DNA of 64,000 bases from Strigamia acuminata. Taxonomy: Eukaryota; Arthropoda; Chilopoda; Geophilomorpha; Linotaeniidae. Of this stretch, positions 41,588 through 52,916 are shown in pieces. Location of the stretch: contig OX442315.1 of the NCBI GenBank assembly GCA_949358305.1, positions 27,306,427 through 27,370,426 on the forward strand, read 5' to 3'. Below the pieces are notes generated by a model that saw only the letters and a list, made by a program, of their open reading frames with translations, ran no database searches and was not told the origin of the DNA. How positions within the stretch are numbered: position 1 is the first letter of the stretch; the number at the start of each line of letters is the position of its first letter. The translations under genes were made by a program, and so were the position numbers.

Positions 41588-44383
41588 TTATGATTCGTCC
41601 ATAGTCTGAGTTCGCTCAGGCGTCAACGGGCGCATCATATCCGTGGTGTCGTCCCTCGGGTTGGACCGCTCGTTAACCGTACACAGGTCGCGACCTGCGT
41701 TTGGTCCGGAGACCATTCCAGGGTTGACATGAAGCCAAACCTGGATGATTCTTGCCGAGTTCGCTCGGTTGAAGAATCCTAGCGCCGCGAACTCGATTGG
41801 ATCCTCTGGCGCTAATCGTGCTCTCAGGAGTCGATCATGGAGTACCGATGGTGGGCTTAACACCCGGATGTGGTCCTCGAGCCACATAAACACCTGCCTC
41901 GACAACTTGTGGTTGTTGCTAAGCAGTGTTCGCGTATCCGGCGTCAAATAGAAGTGCGGATACAGGCGCATTAGGGTCTTGAAAGCCGACTCTTTTTTCA
42001 GCGGCTTGACCTTCGTCTCCGGCTTGGCTGGCGGCGGCGGCGGCGGACGTGAGTCTTCCGTCGTGGCATCGTCAAACTGGCACTGCGGGCCCAAGAAAAC
42101 CAACGCGGGTGCGGAGGTTGACGAGGGTGTGACGCCTCGTCCCGGTGCTCGACCCACACCGGGGAGCTGACGGGTTTCGACTACCCGTTGAACTCCGGCT
42201 GGAGTTTGAGAACTTCCGGCGTTCTCTGGCCAAAATGAACATCCAGCGCCCTCTTGGGCCGACTGGAAAACAGCCAGTGACGCAGCTGCTGTGGCGCTTG
42301 TAACTGGAAGCGGTGGTCTTCCGGCCATTCGCGCCGTGGCCTTCGCAAAGGACCACTCGGTTCGCAACCGAACGGCGGCCTCTTCTTCGGTCTCACCGTT
42401 TGCTACGACTTGCTTTATTAGCTCGGCTAAGATCGTAGGCGGGTCGAGCCTGAGGTGGTACCACAGCTCGACTTTCTTCTCCGACAGGCCCATCGGCGCG
42501 GTCCAAAGGTACGTTATGGCCGCTAACGCCTGTCCTGGCGAAGGAAGAACACCAGGGTACAACACCCTAGTCATCCCCGGAATTAGCTGACGCTGAAAAT
42601 CCATCAGACGGGGATCATCAATGGTATTGATGTCGGAGACTTCTAGCCTTTCAGCTAGTCTCTGCCAGTCCTTCTGCGACTCGGCGATCTGGGCGCTTTG
42701 GTATGCGTCCAGCTTCTGGAGCACTTCCTGCTGTGCTCTAATGGGTTGCTGCTCGTAGCAGGTCCATTGTGGGCCGAATGACTCACTAAAAAATGGCCGG
42801 AGTTGCAGGTTGCTAACTCCAGCCGGCAAGCGGGAAACATATCCTTGTTCGGGCAAGCGGCTAGCATGTCCAGGTACTGGCACGCTACAGTCGGGAGAAA
42901 TATCACCGACAACACGTCTCATGGCGTATGGAGTAGCCGAGTTGTCCACTTTGAACGTGGAGGCGGTTCGGCTACTTCGGGCGGACTTAATTGTGGAGTC
43001 CGATTCAAAACTCAGCGAAGACGACGAGCCAAACGACTCTGGTGTCCGTCCTCGTCGCGACTGCGGGCGTGATGGCTGCGCGTCAGTCGAATATGGGCGT
43101 GATCGCCTCTGACGTTCCTCTCGATCGCGGCTTGATTCGCGGAACATCGGTCGGACTGGAACCGGCGGAGGGAGTTGCCCCACCCTCAAATCCTCGTCTT
43201 GCGGCGGAGGATTGATGGCCGCTGGGGCCGGAATTTCATCTTCTTGATAAAAAGGGAGAGCGCAACGCGCTTGCTCCTCTGCCTCGTGTTCTCGAGCCAG
43301 TTGTCGATTTTCGTCGACGCGAAGCTGCACCGCGGCAGCTCGGAGTGCTTTGGACGGGAAAAATCCCGGAAAATCGTTAAAACACCCGGCGAGCGCCAAC
43401 TGGTGGAGCTCGGTTTGTGTGACGGGAAGTTGTGGGTTCCCGTCACGAACGGATTTGCGATACCGTTTAACGACTTCGCGTTGTGTCGTCTTGAGGTTCT
43501 TCCTCAATTGGGTTAGAGCACCGTAATTAATTCCGGTACTCTTTAGCGCTCTTCTGCGCTCGTGACGCTCTCGTGGCGTCACTGGCCACTGGTTGTGCAG
43601 CAACTCTGCTGCAAGCGGTCCTGGGGGGCTCTCGTCGAGCGTCCACTCGATTTCGTCGACACCGTCCACGTGAAGGCGCTCGATGAATCTTCCTTTTGCA
43701 CCAAATCCTTGCAGCGCTGATCTGCTGAAGTCGTGGCGCAACTTCCACCAGGTATTGTTTGCCGTCTTCAGTCTTCTGATTTTTTCGGGCAATGCCGCTC
43801 GAAAAATCAGCGGGTGCTGAGTCGGCACGTGATCGGGAAGCGCGAATGGCGTTTCTCGATCCCTCTCGATCTATATTCGAAGAAAAATAAATAAATTAAT
43901 TTATTTAAAAATAAACAAATAATTTCTTATTTGAAATATTTTTTAAGCTTAGCGCTTGTGGCTGTGAGTCACTAAGGGATGTTGGTTGTCATGGCAACTC
44001 CCTTCGCACATGCTTGAAGCACGTGACTTTTATAGCCGCCATTTTTATTTTTTAGCGGCTTGTGTTTGAAGTCAGGAAAAGTGAAATTACTCAATTTTTC
44101 TGACTTAAACACTTGGTAAAAATTTATTCTAATAATTTACCCGTTGTTGAAGCGTCAATTGAACGTCTTCATTTGCCCCTTCCATGGGCATTTCTCCGTC
44201 CGCCTGGAGTTGGATCGCTTCCTCGTCCATTCTCTTTCGTTTTCCGGTAATTTCGGAAATTCTTTCGTCTTGAAAGAGAAATAATACATAAATCTTATGT
44301 TTTATCAAATTTTTCATACAGAAAAATTACTTACGATCAGGTTGTCGAACTATTCGGGTCGTAACGTAGGCGATGCGATGCAT
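41588..44383 (-). CDS. Gypsy third ORF, predicted three-exon spliced gene, not Env-like
   Basis: On the minus strand, exon 1 is 44383-44335 (ATG at 44381-44383; donor GTAAGT), exon 2 is 44268-44141 (acceptor CTTTCAAG, donor GTAAAT) and exon 3 is 43870-41588 (acceptor TTCGAATATAG). The 49- and 128-base exons add to 59 whole codons, so exon 3 joins in frame, for about 819 residues in all. The large exon alone is open but lacks an ATG near its start. The protein is Arg- and Pro-rich, with a WW/LRHDF N-terminal segment, an Ala/Arg-rich middle and a hydrophilic C-terminus (LTPERTQTMDES). I see no signal peptide, membrane anchor, furin site or fusion peptide. It occupies the env position of errantiviruses, whose env mRNA is also spliced, but is unrelated to Env by inspection. 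Function unknown. Confidence 0.6.
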
Positions 44384-44572
44384 ACACTCTCGAAACTTTT
44401 GAAAAAGTGACTAAGTTCGTTGATTGCAAACACAAACTTGGATTAGAGACGCTTTGTGACGTCACTAATTATAACGTATGATTAACGTTGTCATTCGAGT
44501 GGGTACTACGAATGACGTCACGAGATTGCTTTCTCGGATCTTTTGGGTAAACCCAAAAGGTGAAAGACAACA

Positions 44573-47500
44573 CTATGTCTTGGCTCGCGGAACGCGAGAT
44601 CTCAAGTTGTACTTTGACTTTCGCGAAGTACAATCCAACTTGTTTAGATTGTCATCAGCATCGTCTCCAATGTCAGATGAGTTATATACTTTATTGTTTG
44701 AAATTTTCTCTTTTTCTAAAAACATTTCCTTTTCTAGATTTTCATCAAGAGAAACATTTTCAAGTCGCTGGTTTATTTCATCGACTTCGTTATTTTTGAG
44801 TTTCGATTTTTTACTCGATTCCGTGTTTTCGACAGGAATTTTGGATAATTTAGCATCATCCAAGGTATTAACAATATTTTTTGTTTTTTGACCCACTTCC
44901 TCCCCTTCCAGCCAAATTTCTTGGTTGAAAACGGGAAAGTACGGCATTAATTCAGTGCCGTGAACAGCTGGATAAATTTTATTATCACTCAGCCGTCGAA
45001 GTTGAAAGGCGCCTCCTTGTAACCTTTTGATAATTACATAAGGCCCATTCCTTTTCGGTGAAATGCCTGCTGCTATTCCTTTAGCGGCATTTGAGAGAAT
45101 ATGAGACTCTCGCCAGACTAAATCATTTTGTCTGAAGTTGTCGAATTTCTTATCTGATTTTTCAGCTTCGACACGGCGTCTCAAATCTAAGACGTGAGAC
45201 ATCATATGCTGATACGTCTCTGCAATTATTGTTTCTAATTTCTGAACATATAAATGCGGATTTTTTGGATCAATGACTAAAATTCCTTCCGGAATTCTTG
45301 GATCCCAAGGAATTCTTAATTCTCGGAAAAAATTTAAGAAAGCAGGAGAATAATCTCTGCCTCTTGTTACAGTTGTTCTCAAACTGAATGCAAATTCGCG
45401 TAGATACTCATCCCATTGGTCATGAATATCTAAATAAATCGAAACTAAATATTTAATATCTCGATTGGTTCTCTCCACAGGATTGCTTTGTGGATGATAA
45501 ATCAATGTCGGTGTTCGCGACATGTCGAATTTTTTGCAAAATTCTTTATAGACCTGTGATCGAAATTGTGGTCCATTATCACTTATGATTTGTCTCGGAA
45601 ATCCGAAAGTCATTGATAAGTGATAAATTGTGTTGGCAACTTTTATTGCCGTTGGATTACACATTGGAAATAATTCGGGCCAATGTGTAGCGACATCTAC
45701 GATGACGCAAATGTGGGTATTGTTTTTTCTGGTTCTTGGTTTGGGACCAGACAAATCCACACTGAGGCAGTCAAATGGTCCAAATGGTCCAATTTGAGCG
45801 CCTTCAATTTCGGTCTTTGATCTCGGCTTACATGCCTGACATCCTTGACAATGTTGAATAAAACGTGTAATATCACGTTTCATACCTTTCCAGGTATAAA
45901 CTCTTCGAGTTCGGTACATTGTCCTCGCAATGCCTGGGTGGCCGGACAGTGGATGTCCGTGCATCAACCAAATGATTTTATAAATCAATTTTCTTGGCAC
46001 AACAACTTTAAGTGCCCTACCATCCTCTCCCAATTCATCGGTGGAGGTAGGATGATAATGGAGTAGCATATCTTCTTCAATGAGATAAGTACTCGCGTGT
46101 CTTTCAAAGTTTCTTCTTTGAAGACGAGTTACTATGTAACTTGGATATTGCTTGTTTAGCAAGTAATTGCGAATATGTTGGCAAAATTCGTCTGCTTTTT
46201 GCGCTGCAATAATGTCATCTCTCGTTGGAGGATCACATTCTAATTGCTTCGCAATTTTAGCTGCAAATGCTTTAATTAAAACATTTGTTGTTGGCAGCTC
46301 GAATTTTTTAGCCATCATAGCTCTTAATTCGACGTCAGGGGTTCCTGACGGATCATGCATGTTAATACAAAAATTAATTAATGCTTGATCGTCGTCATTA
46401 ACTATTATTGACTTGGGTAATTCGTTCAATTTTCCCATTTGCCAACTTCGGCAAGGAGATGGACAATATGATAATAAATCATCATTATCGCCATCGTCTT
46501 CTGGTTCGTCAGGTGCGCTGACAGGTGCACGTGACAATGCGTCTGCTATTACATTTAGCGGACCTTTGACGTATTGTATTTCGAACGAATACGCCATCAG
46601 CTCCATTTGCCAACGAGCTAATCTGCCCGACGGGTCAGATAACGACATCAACCACTTAAGTGCTTGGTGATCCGTTTGTACAGTGAATGTAGTGTACTCT
46701 AAGTATGGGCGAAATTTGCGTAATCCCCATACTACTGCGAGACATTCTAATTCTGTCACAGTATAATTCTTCTCAGCGGGTTGCAAGCTTCTGCTTGCAT
46801 ACACGCATGGCATTTCGACTTCTTGGCCATCCACAATTTTCTTTTGTGTAAGGGCTGCACCCAACCCTTGTTTACTGGCGTCAGTATGAACAATAAATGG
46901 CATGTACAAGTCAGGCATCTTCATTGTTTCAGCATTCGTAAGCAAGTCTTTTATTGCGTCGAATGCTGCCTGATGATGCAGTTCCCAATCGAACTCCGCA
47001 TCTTTCTTCAAGAGAGGCCTTAGTGGTTCTGCCACTGTGGCCAAATTCTTGATTAGGCGGTGAAAGAAATTCACCATGCCTAGAAATCTTTGTAATTCCT
47101 TAAGATTGGTAGGAGCCGGAAATTGCGTAATTGCAGCGACTTTTTTAGGGTCTACTGCAAGTCCTTCTACTCCTACTTTGTAGCCTAGAAAAATTAATTC
47201 CTTTCTACAGAGATGCGTCTTGCCAGGGTGCGCATGTAAATTAGCTTCTGCCAATTTTTTAAACACTATATCTAAATGTTTAATGTGTTCTTCGAACGAT
47301 TTGGATACAACAATTATGTCATCCAAATATGCCCATGCAAATTTTCTGTAAACGTCACCCAAAACCTTTTCCATCAATTCTTGGAAAGTAGTTGGTGCGT
47401 TTACTAATCCGAAAGGCATGACTAAAAACATTAGTCTTCCCATTGGGCTCCAGAAGGCAGTTTTTTCTCTGTCTTCAGGTCGCAATTCTATCTGCCAATA

Positions 47501-48831
47501 TCCCTTGGTCAGATCTATAGTACTGACCCATTCGAATTCTCCGATTTCTCGCAGAATTTCCTCAATTGTTGGCATTTGAGGTGGGTTGTACTTAGTATGT
47601 GTATTGATGGGGCGAAAATCAATGCACAAGCGTGGGTCGTTTCCTGGTCGCATGACTAGGACTGGCCGCATTCCGTAATCGCCTTCAGCTTTGACGACTA
47701 CGCCTTTGTCAATCATGTCTTGACAAAGTTGTCTGATTATTTCCCTTTTTTGAGGGTTTATGCTCTTAAAGGGGACACGGATGGGTTTCTCCGTGTCAAG
47801 CTCAATTTTGTGCTTAACCAGGTGTGTTTTACCTGGATCTTTAGAAATAATCCTTTTATGTTTGGATAACATCTTTTCTAATAATTTGGATTGCTCCAAA
47901 TTTAAGTTAGCTTCTTCGACTAACTTTTGGATGAAATTCTCTTCATCAATTTTGCCTTGAGTTACACTTGCAGCGTAAGCTTTTGCAAAGGTCATAAATG
48001 AGGAATCGGGTTCCTCTATTTTCTCCAAATAACGATCCAGCAACGCTTGTGGAATGTAGGGTAAATCTGCATCCATAGGTTGCGTGAAATTCCAAGACAT
48101 CGTCTGTGGATTAGGTTGGATTTTTAATTTATTCATAAAATCGCAACCCAATAGTACCATTGGATACTTATTTGGTATTACGATGAACGGATGACGTAAC
48201 GTGCCATGTGTCCATCGAAATGAAAGATGGATGGTTCCATCTGGAGTGACTTCTTCACTTGCCGTCGTAACTCTGACACCAGGTCCGATAGGTCGTAGAT
48301 ATTTTTCTAGACCTAATTGATTAATAACTGAAGTGGCTAGGAAGCTTTTATTTGCTCCTGAGTCCAACATTCCGGTTATTACACCTTTTAACGTTTCTAA
48401 CTTTAACGTCGGAAGGTCTTGGCTGTTTGGTATTCCAGCCACTTTGCACTCAAACTTGCGCAATTTATGAGGAATTGTAATTGGAGGCTCCAAAGGCAAT
48501 TCATCTAATAACTCATTGGTATCAAGAGTTGTAGTTGCAAATAACTTAATGCATTCCTCAATTCCAGGTGTCTCTGGAACTGAGCTTGGTCTATCGTCTT
48601 TAACTTCGACTTTATCTTGAATATTGGAAGTGTCTTCTTCAGTCGGGGTTTCGCCGACAATCTCCTTTTTTACATCAAGAGATCCATTTTCTTTTAGTTC
48701 AGTTTGACGAATTAATTCATCAATAGCTTCTCCAACATCTTCCATTATCTTCAGATTTTCATTCTCTGATTCCGATTTCGGAGGTGACGCAGCGTCCACT
48801 AGACCTGATGGATCTGCGTCTACAAGTTTTT
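44573..48831 (-). CDS. Gypsy Pol polyprotein, expressed by -1 frameshift
   Basis: About 1400 residues lie in the -1 frame relative to gag. Independent initiation is unlikely because the first in-frame M-like codon at 48797-48799 is GTG and the frame already overlaps the gag end. Domains, numbered from that codon: an acidic linker; aspartic protease (MLDSGANKSFLA near 145); reverse transcriptase (LCIDFRPIN; YLDDIIV near 490); RNase H (HTDASKQGLGAAL near 636); integrase zinc finger (HPLSGHPG...CQGCQAC near 945-990); integrase core (VDLSGP near 1015, SDNGPQFRS near 1075, NPVERTNRD near 1108); and a basic C-terminus ending RSRVPRAKT. All catalytic residues are present. Nothing is truncated. Confidence 0.93.
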
Positions 48832-48832
48832 T
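48786..48832 (-). promoter_or_regulatory. -1 ribosomal frameshift signal between gag and pol
   Basis: The slippery heptamer A AAA AAC lies at 48832-48826 on the minus strand, in gag phase (CGA AAA AAC TTG TAG). Five bases later a perfect 7-base-pair stem begins: GACGCAG (48820-48814) with CTGCGTC (48792-48786). The 21-base loop contains a possible inner GTC/GAC pairing. Slippage places the ribosome in the pol frame one codon before the gag stop at 48820-48822. A AAA AAC with this spacing is a well-known efficient retroviral signal. Confidence 0.85.
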
Positions 48833-51800
48833 CGAAACATGTCAGTTATGATCTTGACTGCTTTTTCAAACTCAGCTGTTGACACTGGTTTGTCCTTTTT
48901 AGAGGAAGGGCAGTCTTTTTGCCAATGTCCTAATTTTTTGCATAAATTGCATGGATCAGTGGCAGGCGATTTCTTTTTCGTTGCTGCTGGCGAGGCAGAA
49001 CGAGAACGAGCGTCAGACCGGCGCTCTGGCGACACCGCGGGTGATTTTGAATTCCTTTCGGTATTCACCTTTGATGCGTCAAATGAAACATTTTTTGGTT
49101 TCATTTTTGGCTTCCATTTGCCTGCAACGGGGTTATTTTTTGCTAACAGCGCCGCTGCTTTGGCTAATAAAGCCAACGTCTCGTCTCCCGTTTCCTCCTC
49201 CTCTTCAGCTTCTTCAGCTTCAGATGGCGGAGTTTCAGCTCCAGTTATATTGGCGTGTAACTTAGGGACTGAATGAGGATTTTTGACGTCCTTTTTGGAA
49301 GATTCTTTTTTCGAACTCTTCTCATCCACTTCGTCTAGAAAGTCTTCGTAACTAGGTGGCTGCAACAATTTCAAACCATTAAAGGTTTCATTGTTTTGCT
49401 CAGCGAGTCTTTTCTCTCGCTTTAAGTACGCTGACCTTTCGGCTTCTGTAAGATAAGCTTTGTACTTTTCGTCAATGCGCAATTGATTGACTTCCATGAA
49501 CTCGTTTAACTCGGAGAATTTCCCCGGGTCGGGAGCGTCCGACATCATCAGAATATTTTTACTATATTCTGTGAGGCCAGCTCTAAACTGATCATCTGCT
49601 GTTGCATCAGTAACAGCATGTGGCATTCTGCCAAGCAGATTCTCTGCTCTTAGCATGTACGAATGTAAGCTTTCGCCTTTTCGTTGCTTAAGACATCTCC
49701 AGAGCGTCTTGATGTCTTCGCTCGATTCACCAAATTTAAACATAAATTGTTTAACGAAGTCATCCCACTTCGTGAAGTTTTTCCTGCGAAACCACTCCTT
49801 GACACCGCCAACTAGTATTCTTGGTACTAGATGGGCCAATGCACCTTCACAGCTAAAACTGTGAACTTTGCCTAGTTCGAATATTTCCAGCAAGAGGTTT
49901 GACCCTGCTTGCCAATTTCCATTATAGGCATGTGGGATAACTCGATCCCATCTAATGAACTTTTCATCTGTTGTTTGATGAGTCCATTTATCAGAAGTAA
50001 ATTCACTTATTTTTTGCAAAATAATTTTATCCCTTCTGCTTTTTCGCTGTTGTTGAGCATTTTGCCTCAACAACTGGTCAATCTCATCTTTCGTGTAGAA
50101 ATCGGGTCTTTGAGTTCTACTACGTGTTCTGTGACGAGATCGCCCTCTCACACTGGGGCGTGAGGAATCTGTATCAGACGCAGATTCATAATTCGGATTT
50201 GGCGGCGGATCGGGGTCCGGAGGATCGTCGCCATCTGGCGGACGACGGTCTCCATTTGGTGGTCCCCTTCCATTTCGATTGCCATTCGAATTGTGGTCAC
50301 GTGAGTGGCCACCTCCATGTCCATCTGAACTATCTCCACCTGGTGGGTCACCACCTGGCGGATTTCCACGGTATCTCGGCCCATCACGGATGTCGTTATG
50401 ACAATCGCGTTTTGGTGAGCCTTTTCGCGGATTATCGTGTGACCGTCCACGATCGTGTGGTTTCTCACGTTCTTTATTTTTTCTCTCTAGCAATCCGATT
50501 AATCGGTCACTATTGCTAAAGAATCGATCCGAATTTTGCGGAACGTTTGGGGAATGATATTCGGTCGGGTCTGGTTGTCGCTTTCGCTTTTTGCGACTGT
50601 GATGACTATTGCGGCTTCCACGACTACTGCGTGAGTCATCACTGTCAGTCCAACTTGATTGTCGACTGACTTTTGGTTTAGCTGATGTTAAATCAATCAA
50701 CTCAGGTGATTTGGAAGCACCTTTTTGCAAAACTGGGGCTGGCTTTGCAAAATTATCTTCGCCACAAACGTCTTGTACTTTTTGTACTACTACTGCAAAG
50801 TTCTCTTGTACCGTCAATAGATCTGCGCGAAGAATTTCGTTTTCACGAGCTTGCGCAGCTAAGTCGGCACGTAATAACTGCTCTGCAGTACTTTGACTTT
50901 TGGCGGCTAGACCAGCATCAATTACGGACTGCTGTCGAGCGAGAAATACTTCGTTTTCTCGTTGTGCTAATCTCTTAGCTCTTGCTGCTTGCTCTGCAGC
51001 ATGATTCTCGTAATTTCGAGAAGTGGAGGGAATTACTTCCCTCGCTCGAACTGGGGCGGTTAGTTCGGCAGTCATTAAATTTGTGTTGGCTTCTCGCAAA
51101 TTTGCGTTGGCCAATCTCAAATTTTCATTAGCAATTTCTAAATCTTTTTGGGCTTGATTTAGTTGCTCGAGCCTTTGTTGTTGCTCTTCGTCAGTAATTA
51201 GCCAGGAAGCTTTTTCCTGTTCTAATTGTAACAACTTAACATGGTCATTCGCACGTTGTTGTTTTAGTTCGGCATTTTGCTGATGCATTTCTGCACGCAT
51301 TCGCTCGAACTCTGCTTGCAAGCTTGTTCTGACGATTTCAACGTCTTTTTGGCTTTGTTTGCGAACCATAGCTTTGTGGATTTGTTCCACAGTCATTTCG
51401 CTAGTGACTTTTACTCCCTCGAGCCTAGCTTGCTCACGGAGTGCGTCCATCATGGTAACACGCACGGGAGAATGAGAAACTTCCATATTGGAGTTCTCAG
51501 AATCTTGTTGTGCTGCACCTTGAACCGGTGATGAATTCAGCGAGTGCTCCGCACTTGATGATTGAATTCGTAAATTCAAATCATCGTTTTGCGACTTGGA
51601 ACGGCCACTTCCAGTTGGATTGTTTAAGTCCAACTGGCCGCTTGGCGGGGATGGCTTTTGTCGCTCCAACGCTTGCGTGAATTCATTCACGATTAACTGT
51701 GCCGAGTTACAGTTAGCTGTTTGATCCATAGTTTCAAACAGTTCTTGTGACTCAGTCACTTCTTGATCCACGGCTGGTAGATCGATCGCCACTCGTCTCT

Positions 51801-51843
51801 TCGCTGGTCTGCCTCTCGGTCTCTTTTCGCCTGGAGTCGCCAT
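48820..51843 (-). CDS. Gypsy Gag, 1007 residues, with AT-hook and zinc knuckle
   Basis: The gene starts at ATG 51841-51843. An AT-hook-like motif (RPRGRPAKRR) sits at residues 8-17. A Gln/Glu-rich coiled coil fills about 150-330. Ser/Arg- and Gly/Asp-rich low-complexity regions occupy 390-590 (RGRSRHRTRSRTQRP). A retrotransposon-Gag capsid segment (WFRRKNFTKWDDFVKQF near 680) follows. A single zinc knuckle, CNLCKKLGHWQKDC (C-x2-C-x4-H-x4-C), is at about 963-976. The protein assembles particles and packages RNA. It is nearly twice as long as common Gypsy Gags. The last codons form the frameshift site. Confidence 0.9.
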   Translation of the reverse strand: MATPGEKRPRGRPAKRRVAIDLPAVDQEVTESQELFETMDQTANCNSAQLIVNEFTQALERQKPSPPSGQLDLNNPTGSGRSKSQNDDLNLRIQSSSAEHSLNSSPVQGAAQQDSENSNMEVSHSPVRVTMMDALREQARLEGVKVTSEMTVEQIHKAMVRKQSQKDVEIVRTSLQAEFERMRAEMHQQNAELKQQRANDHVKLLQLEQEKASWLITDEEQQQRLEQLNQAQKDLEIANENLRLANANLREANTNLMTAELTAPVRAREVIPSTSRNYENHAAEQAARAKRLAQRENEVFLARQQSVIDAGLAAKSQSTAEQLLRADLAAQARENEILRADLLTVQENFAVVVQKVQDVCGEDNFAKPAPVLQKGASKSPELIDLTSAKPKVSRQSSWTDSDDSRSSRGSRNSHHSRKKRKRQPDPTEYHSPNVPQNSDRFFSNSDRLIGLLERKNKEREKPHDRGRSHDNPRKGSPKRDCHNDIRDGPRYRGNPPGGDPPGGDSSDGHGGGHSRDHNSNGNRNGRGPPNGDRRPPDGDDPPDPDPPPNPNYESASDTDSSRPSVRGRSRHRTRSRTQRPDFYTKDEIDQLLRQNAQQQRKSRRDKIILQKISEFTSDKWTHQTTDEKFIRWDRVIPHAYNGNWQAGSNLLLEIFELGKVHSFSCEGALAHLVPRILVGGVKEWFRRKNFTKWDDFVKQFMFKFGESSEDIKTLWRCLKQRKGESLHSYMLRAENLLGRMPHAVTDATADDQFRAGLTEYSKNILMMSDAPDPGKFSELNEFMEVNQLRIDEKYKAYLTEAERSAYLKREKRLAEQNNETFNGLKLLQPPSYEDFLDEVDEKSSKKESSKKDVKNPHSVPKLHANITGAETPPSEAEEAEEEEETGDETLALLAKAAALLAKNNPVAGKWKPKMKPKNVSFDASKVNTERNSKSPAVSPERRSDARSRSASPAATKKKSPATDPCNLCKKLGHWQKDCPSSKKDKPVSTAEFEKAVKIITDMFRKNL

Positions 51844-51937
51844 TTTTCAAATGAAGACAAAGAAAGGATAGAGAAGAAAGATAAGCAAGATAAAAATGGC
51901 GGGTAAATTTTAAACTATCAAAATTTATACAATGACT

Positions 51938-51955
51938 ATCCCGGACGGGCCCCCA
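51938..51955 (-). promoter_or_regulatory. Primer binding site, tRNA-Pro type
   Basis: The element strand reads TGGGGGCCCGTCCGGGAT, two bases after the 5' LTR. From memory it pairs with the 3' end of insect tRNA-Pro with at most one mismatch. Confidence 0.7.
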
Positions 51956-51957
51956 CG

Positions 51958-52916
51958 TGCTGCGATCCGGGTTTTTATCCACTTAATTTCTAATAAATTA
52001 AGCAGAAACCGCAGGTGAATGCTTTACAAGACTTATATCGCGGCCGAAACTTGTCTAGGGTTAAGTTTACGGAAATAGGAATAAAAAGACAGTTTATTAT
52101 GGTAATAAAAATCACACAAATGTTTTATTCGATAAATTACAATATATACTAATTATGATTATGAATATCACAGAATAAAATGAGCGGGAAACAATGAAAC
52201 AAAGGAAGGGCTTGCAACGACTGTTGCAAGCTACAAAGCGTCAGAAATGGCGCTTAAACAACTTGAAGTTGTTAGGCGAAGGCAAATTGTCTTCGTTCTA
52301 CGAACTCACGAACGATGGTCGAAGACGATGGTTCTCGTGGGCTCCTTCTACGGCTCGTGCGACGGCTCGGCGGCGGTGGTTGACGGCTGTAGGCGTCCGG
52401 CTTTCGTACGATGGCGGTGGCTGTCGTTCGCGCAACAGCGACGGCGATGGTTCACGATCGTCGGGAATCTTCTCTTCTCGATTGCTGGAATTAGCGACGG
52501 CTAATTCAAGCAGGATTGCTGGCTTTGTGCGTTTGATACACAAAGATAGCAGGTGAAACTGAGTTACAACGGTCCTCTATCAATACTTTTCTTTCAGGAG
52601 CAAAAGCAGTGATGTTGAGGTTGTTGTTGTATTTTTCAGAGTCCCGATTTGAGCCAAGACGCGAGCCCAGCACGCTTCAATATTGCGCAGAAAACCTGCG
52701 CACTTAGCTCAAATGGGTGCAACTAGTGGTTATTACACCATATTGCACCATAACGGCTAATAACCGTTTTCACCCCGGACAACCTGGGGTGATATGTGCC
52801 TAGAGAGGATTTCTCCCCTCGGTCACATGATCTGACTTGGCGTGTGCCACAGTCAAATTAATTAGAAGATAATTAATTTAATCTTCTAAGTTGGTGAATA
52901 TTTTGAGATCACCACA
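51958..52916 (-). repeat. 5' LTR of the Gypsy element
   Basis: This is the partner of 40577-41535. It is followed by the target duplication ACAT and then by the continuation of the Tudor-like gene. It should carry the element promoter. Confidence 0.95.

Larger units (their letters stand above)
40577..52916 (-). mobile_element. Complete Ty3/Gypsy LTR retrotransposon, 12.34 kb
   Basis: The element reads on the minus strand. It is bounded by 959-base LTRs (TG...CA) and flanked by the 4-base duplication ACAT (40573-40576 and 52917-52920). Copy 1 has a single uninterrupted ACAT at the same site, which gives the empty-site proof. Interior order on the minus strand: primer site, gag, pol in the -1 frame, a spliced third ORF, polypurine tract. 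All frames are open. The LTRs show no differences on inspection. It is unusually long for an insect Gypsy element because of a large gag, a 0.96-kb LTR and the third ORF. Confidence 0.96.

Noticed and set aside
50124-50519. Plus-strand His-rich open frame in gag
   Set aside because: It is antisense to the Gly/Asp/Arg-rich low-complexity part of Gag and has no independent support.
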